Below are positions 39,501 to 49,209 of a stretch of 64,000 nt of DNA, in pieces (the first letter of the stretch is position 1; every line of letters starts with the position of its first letter). The position numbers and the translations under genes were made by a program. The stretch lies in assembly GCA_029931535.1 (NCBI GenBank), contig JAQPZY010000700.1:248001-312000 (forward strand), read 5' to 3'. Under the pieces are notes generated by a model. The model was not told the DNA's origin and did no database searches. It saw only the letters and a program-made list of their open reading frames with translations. This DNA comes from Margaritifera margaritifera. Its lineage: Eukaryota; Mollusca; Bivalvia; Unionida; Margaritiferidae.

Positions 39501-42500
39501 TATTCATCATAAATGAAAATGGTGCCAATATGACCTCCAATAGTGCCACCACAATGGCCATCTGGAAAATATTTGTATTGCTACTTCTAAATGGCTGGAC
39601 ATATTGACATTGTGCTTCACCAGAAGACTTACAATATCTAGTTAGTCCTAAATTGAAATGGTGCGAATCTGATATCCAATATGGCCACCATAGCAGCCAT
39701 CTTGAAAATCTTGTTATTGTTACTCCTCCAAAATGGAAAGTCATATCAGCATGGGGTTTTCACCAGAAGACATAATGTCCTGTTGGTCCTAAATTGAAAT
39801 GGTGCTTTTCTGACATCCATCTTGAAAATCTTGTTATCACTACTCCTCTTAAATGGAAGTCATTTTGACATGGGGTTTTCATCAGAAGAGTTTTTAAGGT
39901 GTCTAGTTAGTCCAAAACGAAAATGATACAAACTGACCCTGAGTAAGGCCATCATGAAAATAGTTATCTCTACTTCTCCCAAATGCATGGCTATATGAAC
40001 ATGGGGTTTTCACCAATAGTCTTCTTGTGATACCTGGTTGACCAATGGTACATCCAATATGGCTGCCATGATGGCTCTCTTGAAAATCTTGCTGTCACTA
40101 CTCCCCATGAATGGATGGTCATATTGACATGGAGTTTTTAATCAAAAGACTTTTAATGATGTCAACTTGGTGCCAATCTGACATCCAATATGTCCATCAC
40201 AGCTGCTATGCTAATTTGAAAATCTCGTTATTGCTGAAGAATATCAGAGATGGTTTTAACGCTCAGCAGTTAAAAGGAAGAAATCGTCTTATCTTGAATT
40301 CTTGGAATTTTTTTTCACACAATAGAACATCAGTCTCTGTGAGTGACTCATTATTTTTGAAACAATTTTTATGATTTCAGAAACCTCTGCTAGAGGTAAA
40401 GGGCTTGGAAAAGAAGCTATATTTCATATGATGAGATATGGTAAGGCATCATTTCGGTAGAAGTAGTTTTTGAGAGCATGCGGTTTACAAAATCAGCTCG
40501 AATTTAATTTGTCCGTAAGTATTCCAGATTCCTTCCCATTATGATTGCAAAATTCTGCTGGAGGTAAAGGGGTTGGAAAAGAAGCTATATTTCATATGAT
40601 GAGATATGGTAAGGCATCATTTCGGTAGAAGTAGTTTTTGAGAGCATGCGGTTTACAAGATCAGCTCGAATTTAATTTATTCTTAAGTATTCCAGATTCC
40701 TTCCCATTATGATTGCAAAATTTTGTTCAACTTAACCAGAGCCCTATAGATATCATGTCTGTCTGTCCATCAGTCCAAACCATCCAACTGTCTATCTGTC
40801 CATCAGTCCAAACCATCCAACTGTCTATCTGTCCATGAAGAATTTGTTGTGAGATAAATTTACTGAGAACTGTTGGATTTTAACCAAATTTGGTATGCAC
40901 TTTTTGATGAGACCTCAGAGAGTTTGATTTCTAGCCTTTCTTTGTCATCATTTAGAGTTATGGACCCTGTCCTACTAAGTTTTGTTTCTGCAAGGATGGT
41001 TGGATTTTAAAACCAAATTTGGCATGCAGCTTAATGTTGATGAGATCTTGTATAATTTTGATTTCCAGCAATCCTCAACATAATTTACAGGAGTTATGCC
41101 TCTGGATTGTCTGTCCTCCTGGCTTTGGTTTCTGCAGCATAACTTTACCAAAGTTTGTTGTATTTCAACCAAATTTGGACACAGTTATATATTGATGAGA
41201 CCTTGAACAAGAATAATTTCCAGCATTCTATGACATCATTTGTTGGAGTTATGGACCCTATTTGCCTTTCCTCCTGACTTTGGTTTCCACAGCATAACTT
41301 TACTTAGGTTTATTGAATTTCAACCAAATTGTGACGAAACTGCATAGTTATTATTTGCTTTAACATGGGCATACACACTTTGGAATTAAAAGGAGTATCA
41401 TAAACTCATTTGTATGTTGATTTCAAATTCTCACAAGATATTTAAAGTGTTGAGAATGGTGAATTTTAGAATTTGATGCCTTTAGAGCAAACCATTTGGT
41501 ATATTCCCCACAATTGACCAGACCAGGAAGCTCAGCGTATACCTTATCATTATAAGTTCTCTGCCATCTTAAATGGACAAAACTATTTTCTATAGAAAAT
41601 GATCAAGAAATGTCTAAGATCCTAATTTTTGTTAAGAAGGACTAAGCATTACTCCAGTTATACTGACATCCAAAAAGTAATTTGGTCTCATCAGATTGGA
41701 AGAACCAAACTATTAGCACCTGTTCTGTTCATATTGTAGCAGTAGTCCAATGGTGGAGAAAACAGAGAACAACTATACAATCAAGTTTTGTTTGCATTCA
41801 TAAATTCAGATCTATGTAACCATGTGACAAATTAATGTACATAGTAGGTGCATTTATTAAAAAGAAATCTTGCTTCCCACCCTTAAAATGGTAAAGCCTA
41901 TATTTTTAGTTCACTTGTCTATAAATCCAAGTTAGCTCATGGTATGGCTCATTGTCCATTGTGCATTATCCATCTGGTGCCCATCAACAATTGCAGTTTT
42001 CAACTTCTCAAAAAAATCGCAGACCAATTTGAACCAAATTTGTCACAGCATCCTGGCGTAAAATCCTTCTAAGATAGCTAGTGTTAAGAAAACTAGAAAA
42101 ACCTTTAAATGACTTATCCCAAACCACCAAATTATGCCAGTTTATGTCAGTCCACCATCATATATATAGCTGCCATTACTAAAATATAGCAAAACCTGTC
42201 TCTCATTCATCAACAGTTGCTATTTTTTAACTTATAAAAAACCACCAGATCAGTTTCAACCATACTTACAGAAATTAGAAAAACCTTTAAATGACTTCTT
42301 CTCCAAAACCGCTGAACAGAATTTGATCAAAATTTGACAGAAATCATTCTGGCATGAAGATCTTTAAAGTTTATACACATTATGCAAATCCTCCATCAAA
42401 TATGGTGGCTATTACTAAAAATAGAAAAACCTTGTAACTACTTTGCCAAAATGGCTGAATAGAATTTGACAAAATTTGACAGTTAGCATCATGGCATGAA

Positions 42501-45500
42501 GATCTTTAAAGTTTATACACATTATGCAAATCCTCCATCAAATATGGTTGCTATTACTAAAAATAGAAAAACCTTGTAACTACTTTACCAAATTTGCTGA
42601 ATAGAATTTGACAAAATTTGACAGATAGCATCCTGGCATGAAGACTTTTCAATTTTGTTCATATTATGCCAATATGCCATCAAATATGGCTACCATTTCT
42701 AAAAGTAGAAAATACATTAAATCAACTTCTGAAAAACTGCCAAGCATAATTTGACCAAGCTTTACATAAAGCATCGTGGTTCAAAGTGCTTTCAAGGGTC
42801 TACAAATTATGCCAATCCACCTTCAAATATGGCCACCATTACTAAAAACAAAATTTTAACAAATCATTAAATGAATTCTCAGAAACTGATCAAATTTGAA
42901 AGAAAGCATTTTGGTATTAAGGGCTTTCAAGTTTATACCAATGATGTTGATTTACCTCAAATATGGCCACCATTGCTAAAAATGGAAAATCCTTTGAATA
43001 ACTGCTATAAAAAAACTCAGCAGAATTTGATGAAATTTAACAAATACATTCTGTCTTGAATAGCTTGTAAGTTTGTACAACAAATTGCCAAGCTACCATC
43101 AAATATGACTCCTTTTACTAAAAATAGACAAATCTTTGATATCTTCTAAATAACTGCTAAACAGAATTTGACCCAATTTGATAGATGATGCCATCAAATA
43201 CAACTGCCCTTATGAAAGGTAGAAAAACATTTACACAATTTTATCTAAAAAAATCCACTGAACAGAATTTGACCAGTTTTGTCACAAAGCATCCTGTCAT
43301 ATGAGCCTTTCAGTATTGGACAAATTAAGTTGGTGTGCAATCAAATATAGATGAAGATAGAGAAACTAGAGAAATTTTGAAACAGTTGTTTTCACAGCAT
43401 ATGCAATCAACAGCATTGAAAGAAATTACAACAGAAAGTATCCTACTGACTCTGATTTCTTGGCCAACCGTGGAATTTCCCATTTATACTGTTCAATGCA
43501 TCGCTACATTAATTAAGTTCCTTATGCATTTCCTTTAATTTTTCAACATTTTTTATGAGATCCAATGCATGAGTTACAAGTTCAGATGCACCAAGACTCT
43601 ATTATGTTAGGTACTAACTTGGACACAACATACACAAAAATCAGCATAGGTTATATTATAGTTTCTGGAAATAGTTATATTTCAATGAAATTACTGGGGA
43701 TTTTAGTACAGGTGACCTTTCTGGAACTGGCAGAATCACACTAGTTTGCTTTGTCATCCAACACAAAAGCCAAGAGGCTGAACTCCATAAACATTTTATT
43801 TTCTGTTTGGGATTTAATGCTGCTTTCTGTTGAATGCAAGTAATGTTCTTAACTGGATAGCAAATCTCCAGGAAATACCAGAGAACAATTATTAATGGTT
43901 TTCTGAGGGATTACAACAGGATATAATAATTAAAGCTGATTGGTTCAATTAGATAGTGATACCTTAAGAATATTATCTGTGGATGGGAAAGATAAAAATG
44001 ATAAAACCTAAAGAAAAGAAGTAGAATAATACAAGTAAAACTGATATATTGCCACTGTGAAACAAAAGTTACTGCAGTCTTGTATACTTGATTTGTTTGA
44101 TACTTCATGATCTTGCATTTTGCAGTTTTAGTATGGACAAAGAGGATCATAAAAAAGAGTTAATTAGTTACGAAATTTATACTGCCAATTGATAAATACA
44201 ATATGCCATGAATTGCTCACACCAAGTGGCATATTATAATATAATGTATTGTATTGTATTATATTATATTATATTATATTATATTATATTATATTATATT
44301 ATATTATATTATATTATATTATATTATATTATATTATATTATATTATTCCATGAGATCAATAAATTTCATGTTAGATAAACATGAGTTTAAGATTTTATG
44401 AATCACATAACTAACTGCAAAGACTTTGAATTATTCATTGATTTTGCTGTATGACAATTATAGGTGTTATGGCACACTGTTACTTACAGTATTTAGAACA
44501 TCATATTATGTCACAGTGATAAATAGAATATTTATAACATATGACAGTGTTACATACAATATTTAGAAAATGAAGTTATGAGTGCTACATACATTGTTTA
44601 GAATATGATGTTCTGTCATGCTGTTACATACACTATATAGAACATGATGTTAGAACATGATGTTTTGACACTGTTACATATAGTATTTAGAATATGAAAT
44701 TATGGCAGTGTTACATACAGTATTTAGAACATGAAGTTATGACTGTTACATACAATATTTAGAACATTATATTATGACACAGTGATACATACAATATTTA
44801 GAATGTGATATTATGTCAGAGTGTTGTATACAGTATTTAGAACTTGATGTTATGAAGCAAAGTTGGGAATTTTATATGATAAAATACTTTACTTGCAGGG
44901 ATGGAGAAGTTGAATGTCAATAGATACACTGCCAAGATTGGTCTTAATAATCAGCCAAGTCTAAATATGTTCCGCAAAATTGGTTTTAAAGAGGTTTGTA
45001 TGAACTTGAATCTGAATATAAGGAAAAAAAATGAAACAATTTATATATAAATTTTCTTCTTACTTTTATTTCTGTAGGATTTTTTAGTTTGCTTGCTAGG
45101 TATATACATAGCCTAACTTTTGTACAAGTAAGCCTATAATTTTCAGAACAATACTTTCTATTGATGACCAGCTTGAACTAGCACAAAAATTATCAATAAA
45201 TATTTTTTTTAGTTTGTAAAATACTATATATGCTTTGTGCTATATATATCTATTTCATCTTCGGCAGTAAACTATTTGTCAACATGGCTGTCTCTAGTGT
45301 CACTGTGTGTGAGACTAACCTTCAGAACTTAAATACAATCAACATGCCATGCTGAAATAGAAAGTCTGCTAGACCTAACTCTGTCACAGTTGTATTATAT
45401 GCCACTTAGCTTTTAGGCTCAATATGACACCTAATGAATACAAATCTATTTTAAAAAATTGATTATTGAAAAATATTTGTCTGTGCTTTAAGCTTTAGAA

Positions 45501-48500
45501 ATTAACAAATATTCAGTTTAATGGTTCAAATGATGCATTACTAGCAAGAGTGAATTCCCTTGTCAAAATGGGGATATAATATTTGTAATACATTATCAAT
45601 ACTTAATGAAAAGGATGAAGAACATAAAGTTTACTTATAATGAAAAATAATGTCAAAATAGTTTTTATGTCAAAGTTGCATGTCTGTCCACTCAAAATTA
45701 CAACAACACTCTAATTGAAATTGATACATCATTTCTGATGTGCATGTTTTATCTACTGTTCATTTAAGGGCCAAAGTCATTCCTTTTAAAGGGATTACTT
45801 AAAAGCTGAAGATGATTTTGTAATACATGGGGAGATCGTTTTTAAGTGCCTTGTAAATAGGTCTTTTCTTTCTTTATGAAATTGGGTGAACAAATAATAA
45901 CTGATTCATTTAAATGTCTTATTTAAATGAGAGAGAGAGAGAGAGAGATTTTTTGTAGTTCATTTATGTTCACAATGTACAGTGACTTCACAGCCAATAT
46001 ATTTTAACTCGTCTGGATCCAGGGCCAAGTGAAGTATGGTGCTGTGTCCCTTATCCGTCGTATGTTTGTCAGCATTTGCTTGTTATTACTCTGGAGGCCA
46101 TGTTTTTGATCTGATTTTGGTTATAGTTGGAACATAGGCTTATATCATCAAGGTTTTGTACAAGTTCGATTATGAGAGATATCCACACATACTAATGAGG
46201 TGATCTTGCATCTGATTGGCTGATCTTGTTACCATTATGGAAGCCATATTTAAAATTAGATTTTCATCAAACTTGGAATATATGGGCGTATATCGTCAAA
46301 CTCTTGGATGAGGATGATAATTAGAGATCCATGTATATTAATAAGGTGATCTTGCATCTGATTGACTGGACTTGCTGTCACTCTGGAGGCCAAATTTCTG
46401 ATCATATTTTGATAAAACTTGGAATATAGCTTATATGATCCAGATCTTGCATGAGTTAAATAATGAGTGAGATCTATGCATATCAATGAGGCAATCTTGC
46501 ATATGGATGGTTCACATTGTTACCAGTCTATAGACTGTATTTTTGATCCAATCTTAAGTAAACTTGGTAAATAGAATTATATCATCAAGATGTTCAGTGT
46601 GTTTTATTATGAGCAAGATATGCAAATATAGTGCTGATATTGCATCTGAAATGTCCATTGTGGTTGCCATCTTGAGAATCTTGAGAACCTTGTTATTGCT
46701 CAAGGTGCTGATATTGCATCTGATATGTCCATTGTGGTGGCCATCTTGAGAATCATGTTATTGCTTAAGGTGCTGATATAGCATCTGATATGTCCATTGT
46801 GGTGGCCATCTTGAGAATCTTGTTATTGCTCAAGAATATCAGAGATGGTTTCAACACAGTCTGTGTGTGTGTGCTTTAAGGGCAGGGTATGAACAGTTTC
46901 TAAGTTATGAACTGTGTTCTAGTCTTCAGGGGGCAGGTAGATACCAGGTGGCCAGTGATAGTTGCATAAATGATGGCCTTTCCATGCTAAGAAAGTGTAC
47001 ATTGTATTTTTTTTATGTTTTTGTCCATAAAAGAAAATGATTACTTTTTTCTGTCCTAAAACATGCAGAAATAACTCATTTAGTGTCCGAAAATAAACAA
47101 ATTAATGAAAAAACCAAGTTCTGCCAAACAAATGCACACATACACTATTAGGCTAACCTTTAAGTCTCACAGCAAAGTAATAACAATTTACATTTACATT
47201 AATGAATGAAATCCAACATTACTTGTCTTGTTTCTTCTACTTCATTCAAGTCCACAAGAAAATGGAAGCATATTTAAAACACAAATCTGCCATGTTTAAA
47301 TCTACTATCTATCTGGTTTATAAAGGAAGATAAGTGACACAAACATTAATAGACAATGTAGCAACTATTTCCATTCCACAGTTTTATTACTTGTATGAAT
47401 TTGCATTCACAAGCTAACATGTGGCAGTTGCCAATGGGAATCAAGGTTAGGCCCACTTGAGCCTCGTGTTTCCTTTAAAATACCTGTCTTCTCTCTAAAG
47501 GAAAGCAATGGAAGTAAACCATAATGCTGACTATTGAAAACCACAGGTTTGGGTTGCACAGAGTTCTTCCCCTTGCAAAACACTATGCACACCAAATTGT
47601 AGAATACAAGATTTGGAAATGTAAATAGAACAATTTATAAAAATTAGCAAATTAATGCACCTTAGGGATTTAAATTAATAATTTGCTATTTATGAATGAA
47701 GCAAAAGTATAAAATATAAATATTCCTGGAGAAATGTACATTTATGGACTGGCATAAACTATATGCAGTGTTGTAATTAGGGATCAAAATTTCTTTACAC
47801 AATTATACATATTTAATTCCAAGTAACTGTTGTTGTTTTTTTTCTAATATTTATTTTGTTACTGTTGGAACATATTTGTTCTAAAAACTCTAAATTTATA
47901 AATTGATTTGCAGGGAATTATATTGAAACTTTTTGTGGCATTTCAAATTTCTTAAATATTTGGAAGCAAGTTTGATTTGTTTGATGAATTGGAGTTTGAT
48001 TGTTGCTAGTACTGCCATGTTAAAGTGCCAGAAACATTTGCCATTTTTTTTTGATCACGTGTATTGTGCATTATTTTATGGCATTTCATATATTTATTGC
48101 CATTGCTCAAATTGTTTTTGAAATTTATATTTTTTATTTTTTATTTTTAATAAAAAGGAAGTCCCCAATATGCTTTTCTTCTGAAACACTTCCAAATTGA
48201 ATTACCAAGAGTAAAGAAAACCATGGTCTTAGCAAAATAAAACCCCTGTGAATTATAATTTCACTTTGTGTGTAAACCATGTGACTCTGTATACCACAAA
48301 TTAAAGCTTCTTCTGTAAAATTTATTTTTAAAGATCTTAGACGACTTTGATTTTGAGCAAGAGACTCTGCATATTAATTATGTCTTTAATTTCAGAAAGA
48401 ATTTTTATCGGAGTACAATAAAATAGGTAAAATCAACTCAATACCTAGTTTGGAAGATAGTTTACATATACATAAGCCTTCTTTGTGAAATGGTCCACTG

Positions 48501-48956
48501 TTAAGTTGTGTATGCCAGGTGAGTGATGTCAGGCTCACTTGGGCCTCTTGTTGTATTCAACTGAATATAATTTTGAAGTACTAAAACTAGCAAAATAAAA
48601 CCCCTGTTTAATATTTAGGATTCCATTTAGCAAGAATACAAAGGAAATTAAAATTTTTGCAGGAATATTTGTCTACAGTAATTTCTTCTGATAAAATATT
48701 TGCAGGGATTGGATGTTTATTATTTACCATAACAGAATTAATGTATCAGCTTCATATACTGGTTATATCTTCAATCTTTTTCATGGTAACTCAGGACTTA
48801 TTCACATTATGAATTACTATTCGATATTTCTAGATATCAAGAAGTGAAGTGTTTCAAGAAGTGACTCTTGAATTGCCTCTTGATGGTCAAGCTAGGCATG
48901 AAATTCTCTCCAAGACTGAAATTTTCAAATTGGAATCCTATCCTTTACCATCATGA
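27459..48956 (+). CDS. NAT9: NAT9, N-acetyltransferase 9 (GNAT family), complete in seven exons
   Basis: Exons 27459-27535, 35032-35141, 36100-36162, 37489-37569, 40381-40440, 44899-44993 and 48834-48956 join to 609 bases, encoding 202 residues plus TGA. Human NAT9 has 207. Every junction is GT-AG and the phases agree. The product aligns end to end with NAT9: GKKAVLVPY and EKHVPK at the N-terminus, YHEWM-SEELQ-LTASEPLT, CTFIVLDAE, MVGDVNLF, EIEIMIAE, the acetyl-CoA loop RGKGLG (residues 115-120), AKIG..N.PS..MF.K and VFQEVTLEL. The single domain is a GNAT fold, cytosolic. NAT9 is reported to act in microtubule stability in flies; its substrate is debated. The start was chosen by homology because the frame is open further upstream. 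Introns are 7.5, 1.0, 1.3, 2.8, 4.5 and 3.8 kb and packed with repeats. Confidence 0.95.
27617..27733. repeat. 117-bp foldback in NAT9 intron 1
   Basis: The left arm, GTAGG(GGT)CCTACCTAGTCC and on to GATATTTATGATGTT, pairs almost fully with the right arm AACATCATAAATATC to GGACTAGGGTCCTAC. It starts 81 bases after the exon 1 donor and would form a long RNA hairpin. Confidence 0.9.
27740..29253. other. NAT9 intron 1, no feature recognised
   Basis: AT-rich intron. A CCTCCGTTATAACGCAGT-type word at 28442 hints at an old repeat, but no boundaries were found. Confidence 0.4.
29254..29340. repeat. 43-bp direct repeat, two copies
   Basis: CATGATGTGTATTCCTGGCT starts at 29254 and again at 29297. 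The second copy runs into the MITE target site. Confidence 0.9.
29340..29467. mobile_element. hAT-type MITE with perfect 8-bp target duplication
   Basis: The ends CAGGCATGTGCAG and, inverted, CAGACATGTGCAAC flank GGCCGGA-rich DNA. ATGTACAG is repeated exactly at 29332-29339 and 29468-29475. Confidence 0.88.
29666..29922. repeat. Dispersed direct repeat of about 72 bp
   Basis: CAAACAGAATCTTCACTTTA with its flanks at 29666-29737 recurs in diverged form at 29850-29922. Confidence 0.75.
29923..31265. other. NAT9 intron 1, no feature recognised
   Basis: Nothing supported on either strand; short open frames only. Confidence 0.4.
31270..33010. repeat. Diverged tandem array of about 145-bp units plus terminal segment
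   Basis: Units carry the recurring order CTGGAGGCCA, TTTTGATCAAACTTGGAATA, GCTTATATCATCAAG, GAGTGAGATCCA, AATGAGGTGATCTTGCATCT and GATTGGCTGA; at least five copies lie between 31270 and 32090. A partial unit lies near 32720, and a segment ending GTGATATCAGGCCCACTTGG lies at 32830-33000. The same words occur at 46060-46640 and 48390-48552 in intron 6, so these are copies of one repeat family. Confidence 0.75.
33011..33628. other. NAT9 intron 1, no feature recognised
   Basis: It includes a CA/AA-rich stretch (33240-33440) with the words ACAAAGGA and CACAAAG. The 14-base SINE target site is 33615-33628. Confidence 0.4.
33629..33876 (-). mobile_element. tRNA-derived SINE flanked by a 14-bp target duplication
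   Basis: GATAAAAGAGATGT is repeated exactly at 33615-33628 and 33877-33890. Between the copies, on the minus strand, is a tRNA-Leu-like head: A box TGGCAAAGTGG at 33865-33855, followed by TCTAAGGC, and B box GGTTCGAGTCT at about 33803-33793. Next comes a central domain with CTTCCCAGG...CCTGGGTTCTTCCTCCACC, and a tail ending ACAATAACAAAAA. The length is about 248 bases. The exact duplication suggests a fairly young insertion. Confidence 0.9.
33891..34289. other. NAT9 intron 1, no feature recognised
   Basis: AT-rich intron with a T-run at 34080. Nothing assignable. Confidence 0.4.
34290..34760. repeat. Variable tandem array of about 60-bp units
   Basis: Units combine ATGATGGATATCATGG, CAGGCAGATGTCAGCAGA and TGTCTGTTACAATTTGC in changing combinations, about 7-8 units. 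It lies at the 3' end of NAT9 intron 1, about 270 bases before exon 2. Confidence 0.85.
35032..35141 (+). CDS. NAT9: NAT9 exon 2
   Basis: The acceptor is TTTAAG|G, completing Lys26. The exon encodes YHEWMRSEELQQLTASEPLT and continues to EEEKAMQKNWREDDN, residues 27-62. The donor is AATA|GTAATT, leaving phase 1. Confidence 0.93.
35302..35665. repeat. 39-bp tandem array, about 9 copies, NAT9 intron 2
   Basis: The unit is GTAAGAAGATGACCTTTGTC plus ATGTAGAAGGGATAGGTCT. Because 39 is a multiple of three, the minus strand stays open and encodes a 13-residue repeat (DKGHLLTDLSLIH). This follows from unit length and is not evidence of a gene. Confidence 0.95.
36100..36162 (+). CDS. NAT9: NAT9 exon 3
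   Basis: The acceptor is TTTCAACAG|AG. The exon encodes (K)CTFIVLDAEVYKTKDTVNEI, residues 63-83. The donor is ATAG|GTTAGA. Confidence 0.92.
   Translation, partial: SVHSLFWMQRCTRQRTQSMK
36319..36992. mobile_element. Possible TTAA-flanked (piggyBac-type) non-autonomous element
   Basis: TTAA at 36315-36318 and 36993-36996 bound a segment whose ends read TCCGTTTCCATGCTGG and, inverted, TGCATGGTTCATGCTAG. They share the CATGCT(G/A)G core. There is no coding content. It lies in NAT9 intron 3. Confidence 0.42.
37489..37569 (+). CDS. NAT9: NAT9 exon 4
   Basis: The acceptor is TTTTTCAG|AT. The exon encodes (D)AMVGDVNLFFNDPDDPR and SAEIEIMIA, residues 84-110, the strand before the acetyl-CoA loop. 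The donor is GCAG|GTACAG. Confidence 0.94.
37570..38180. other. NAT9 intron 4, 5' part
   Basis: No exon or repeat recognised before the 37-bp array. Confidence 0.4.
38185..38605. repeat. 37-bp tandem array, about 11 copies, NAT9 intron 4
   Basis: The unit is CATTACTGGGAAGATGATGT plus AATAGCTCCATCTGTGC. Central copies are nearly identical and the edge copies diverge. Confidence 0.95.
39010..40240. repeat. Diverged tandem array of about 135-bp units, NAT9 intron 4
   Basis: It starts with AGAGCTTATGGGATGGTATG and TTGTCCATCATCC, then repeats ATCCAATATGGCCACCA, AAATCTTGTTATCACTACTC, GACATGGGGTTTTCACCAGA and GTCTAGTTGGTCC about eight times. The opening words resemble the heads of the arrays at 41905 and 46010, so these arrays seem to share an architecture of a unique head followed by diverged units. 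Confidence 0.75.
40381..40440 (+). CDS. NAT9: NAT9 exon 5, acetyl-CoA binding loop
   Basis: The acceptor is ATTTCAG|AA. The exon encodes (E)TSARGKGLGKEAIFHMMRY, residues 111-130, including the GNAT motif A loop R-G-K-G-L-G that binds the acetyl-CoA pyrophosphate. The donor is TATG|GTAAGG. Most of this exon and its downstream intron are duplicated in tandem immediately after it. Confidence 0.95.
40541..40735 (+). pseudogene. Tandem copy of NAT9 exon 5 without a splice acceptor
   Basis: A unit of about 168-170 bases (most of exon 5 plus intron) is repeated at once. The exon-like part, 40554-40608, differs from exon 5 at only a few bases. It changes the loop from RGKGLG to GGKGVG, losing the conserved Arg. 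The breakpoint lies a few bases inside the exon, so the copy has GATTGCAAAATT in place of the acceptor. The nearest upstream AG (TTCCAG at about 40526) would read into TGA within five codons. The donor (TATG|GTAAGG) is kept. A third partial boundary lies at about 40709-40730. Confidence 0.85.
40740..41340. repeat. Diverged tandem array of about 155-bp units, NAT9 intron 5
   Basis: A 36-bp two-copy repeat (TGTCCATCAGTCCAAACCAT core, 40765-40835) leads into three to four units with TTTCAACCAAATTTGG, TGATGAGACCTTG and GAGTTATGGACCCT. Confidence 0.72.
41341..41904. other. NAT9 intron 5, no feature recognised
   Basis: AT-rich, nothing assignable. Confidence 0.4.
41905..43330. repeat. Diverged tandem array of about 100-145-bp units, NAT9 intron 5
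   Basis: A head with GTTAGCTCATGGTATGGCTC and CATTGTCCATTGTGC is followed by about nine units built on TCAAATATGGCCACCATTAC, TAAAAATAGAAAAACCTTT and GAACAGAATTTGACCAAATT. Two units near 42355-42640 are almost identical (about 143 bp period), so unit turnover is recent there. Confidence 0.78.
43331..44222. other. NAT9 intron 5, no feature recognised
   Basis: A plus-strand open frame of 67 codons (43335-43538) has no recognisable domain. No repeat structure seen. Confidence 0.4.
44225..44346. repeat. (ATATT)n pentanucleotide microsatellite
   Basis: About 120 bases, nearly pure, in NAT9 intron 5. Confidence 0.97.
44460..44860. repeat. Diverged tandem array, about 40-60-bp units
   Basis: Units of TTACATACAGTATTTAGAAC and ATGATGTTATGACAC are repeated about eight times. 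It ends about 40 bases before NAT9 exon 6. Confidence 0.85.
44899..44993 (+). CDS. NAT9: NAT9 exon 6
   Basis: The acceptor is ACTTGCAG|GG. The exon encodes (G)MEKLNVNRYTAKIGLNNQ and PSLNMFRKIGFKE, residues 131-162, matching the GNAT motif B region (N.PS..MF.K). The donor is AAAGAG|GTTTGT, phase 0. Confidence 0.94.
44994..46000. other. NAT9 intron 6, 5' part
   Basis: No exon seen. A (GA)n tract lies at 45930-45949. Confidence 0.4.
46005..46850. repeat. Second copy of the 145-bp repeat family plus 65-bp units, NAT9 intron 6
   Basis: A head (AAGTGAAGTATGGTGCTGTG) is followed by four to five units with the same words as the intron 1 array (CTGGAGGCCA, CTTATATCATCAAG, AATGAGGTGATCTTGCATCT). Then come three 65-75-bp units (GCTGATATTGCATCTGA, TGTCCATTGTGGTGGCCATC) starting at 46632, 46707 and 46772. 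Confidence 0.78.
46851..48329. other. NAT9 intron 6, middle part
   Basis: No exon seen. At 47449-47473 the words TTAGGCCCACTTGAGCCTCG match the terminal motif of the intron repeat family. Confidence 0.45.
48390..48556. repeat. Terminal segment of the intron repeat family
   Basis: It matches 32830-33005 in diverged form and ends GTCAGGCTCACTTGGGCCTC. No array precedes it, so this is a separate partial copy just upstream of NAT9 exon 7. Confidence 0.7.
48834..48956 (+). CDS. NAT9: NAT9 exon 7 (stop codon)
   Basis: The acceptor is TATTTCTAG|ATA. The exon encodes ISRSEVFQEVTLELPL and then a less conserved tail ending YPLPS-stop, residues 163-202, with TGA at 48954-48956. The last few codons lie in a segment that is repeated about 200 bases downstream (49151 onward). 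Confidence 0.92.
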   Translation: MSRSEVFQEVTLELPLDGQARHEILSKTEIFKLESYPLPS

Positions 48957-49209
48957 TGGGAATGTGTTGGAACTCTCATGAGAAGAAAGAAAACGGCAGC
49001 CTGTTTTAGGTACACAGCATTCTGTGACATCCATCATTGCGAGTTTGGTTGGTTGGATGGTTGGATTGTACCATAAAAGGAGAAAACATTGGCTGCCTCC
49101 CAGAGCTGAACCAAGAAATTCTTGTACCAAAGTCAAGGATACACGTACTTTGCCATCATGATAGGAATCTACTTAAATTCTCATGAGGAGAAAGAATAAG
49201 GCAGTCTTT
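48947..49209. repeat. Direct repeat of about 55 bp covering the NAT9 stop codon
   Basis: CCATCATGATGGGAATG...CTCATGAGAAGAAAGAA at 48947-49005 recurs at about 49151-49209 with substitutions. The DNA between has a decayed minus-strand tRNA-like pattern (ATGGCAAAGTA, GGTTCAGCTCTGG) reminiscent of the SINE at 33629. Confidence 0.65.
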
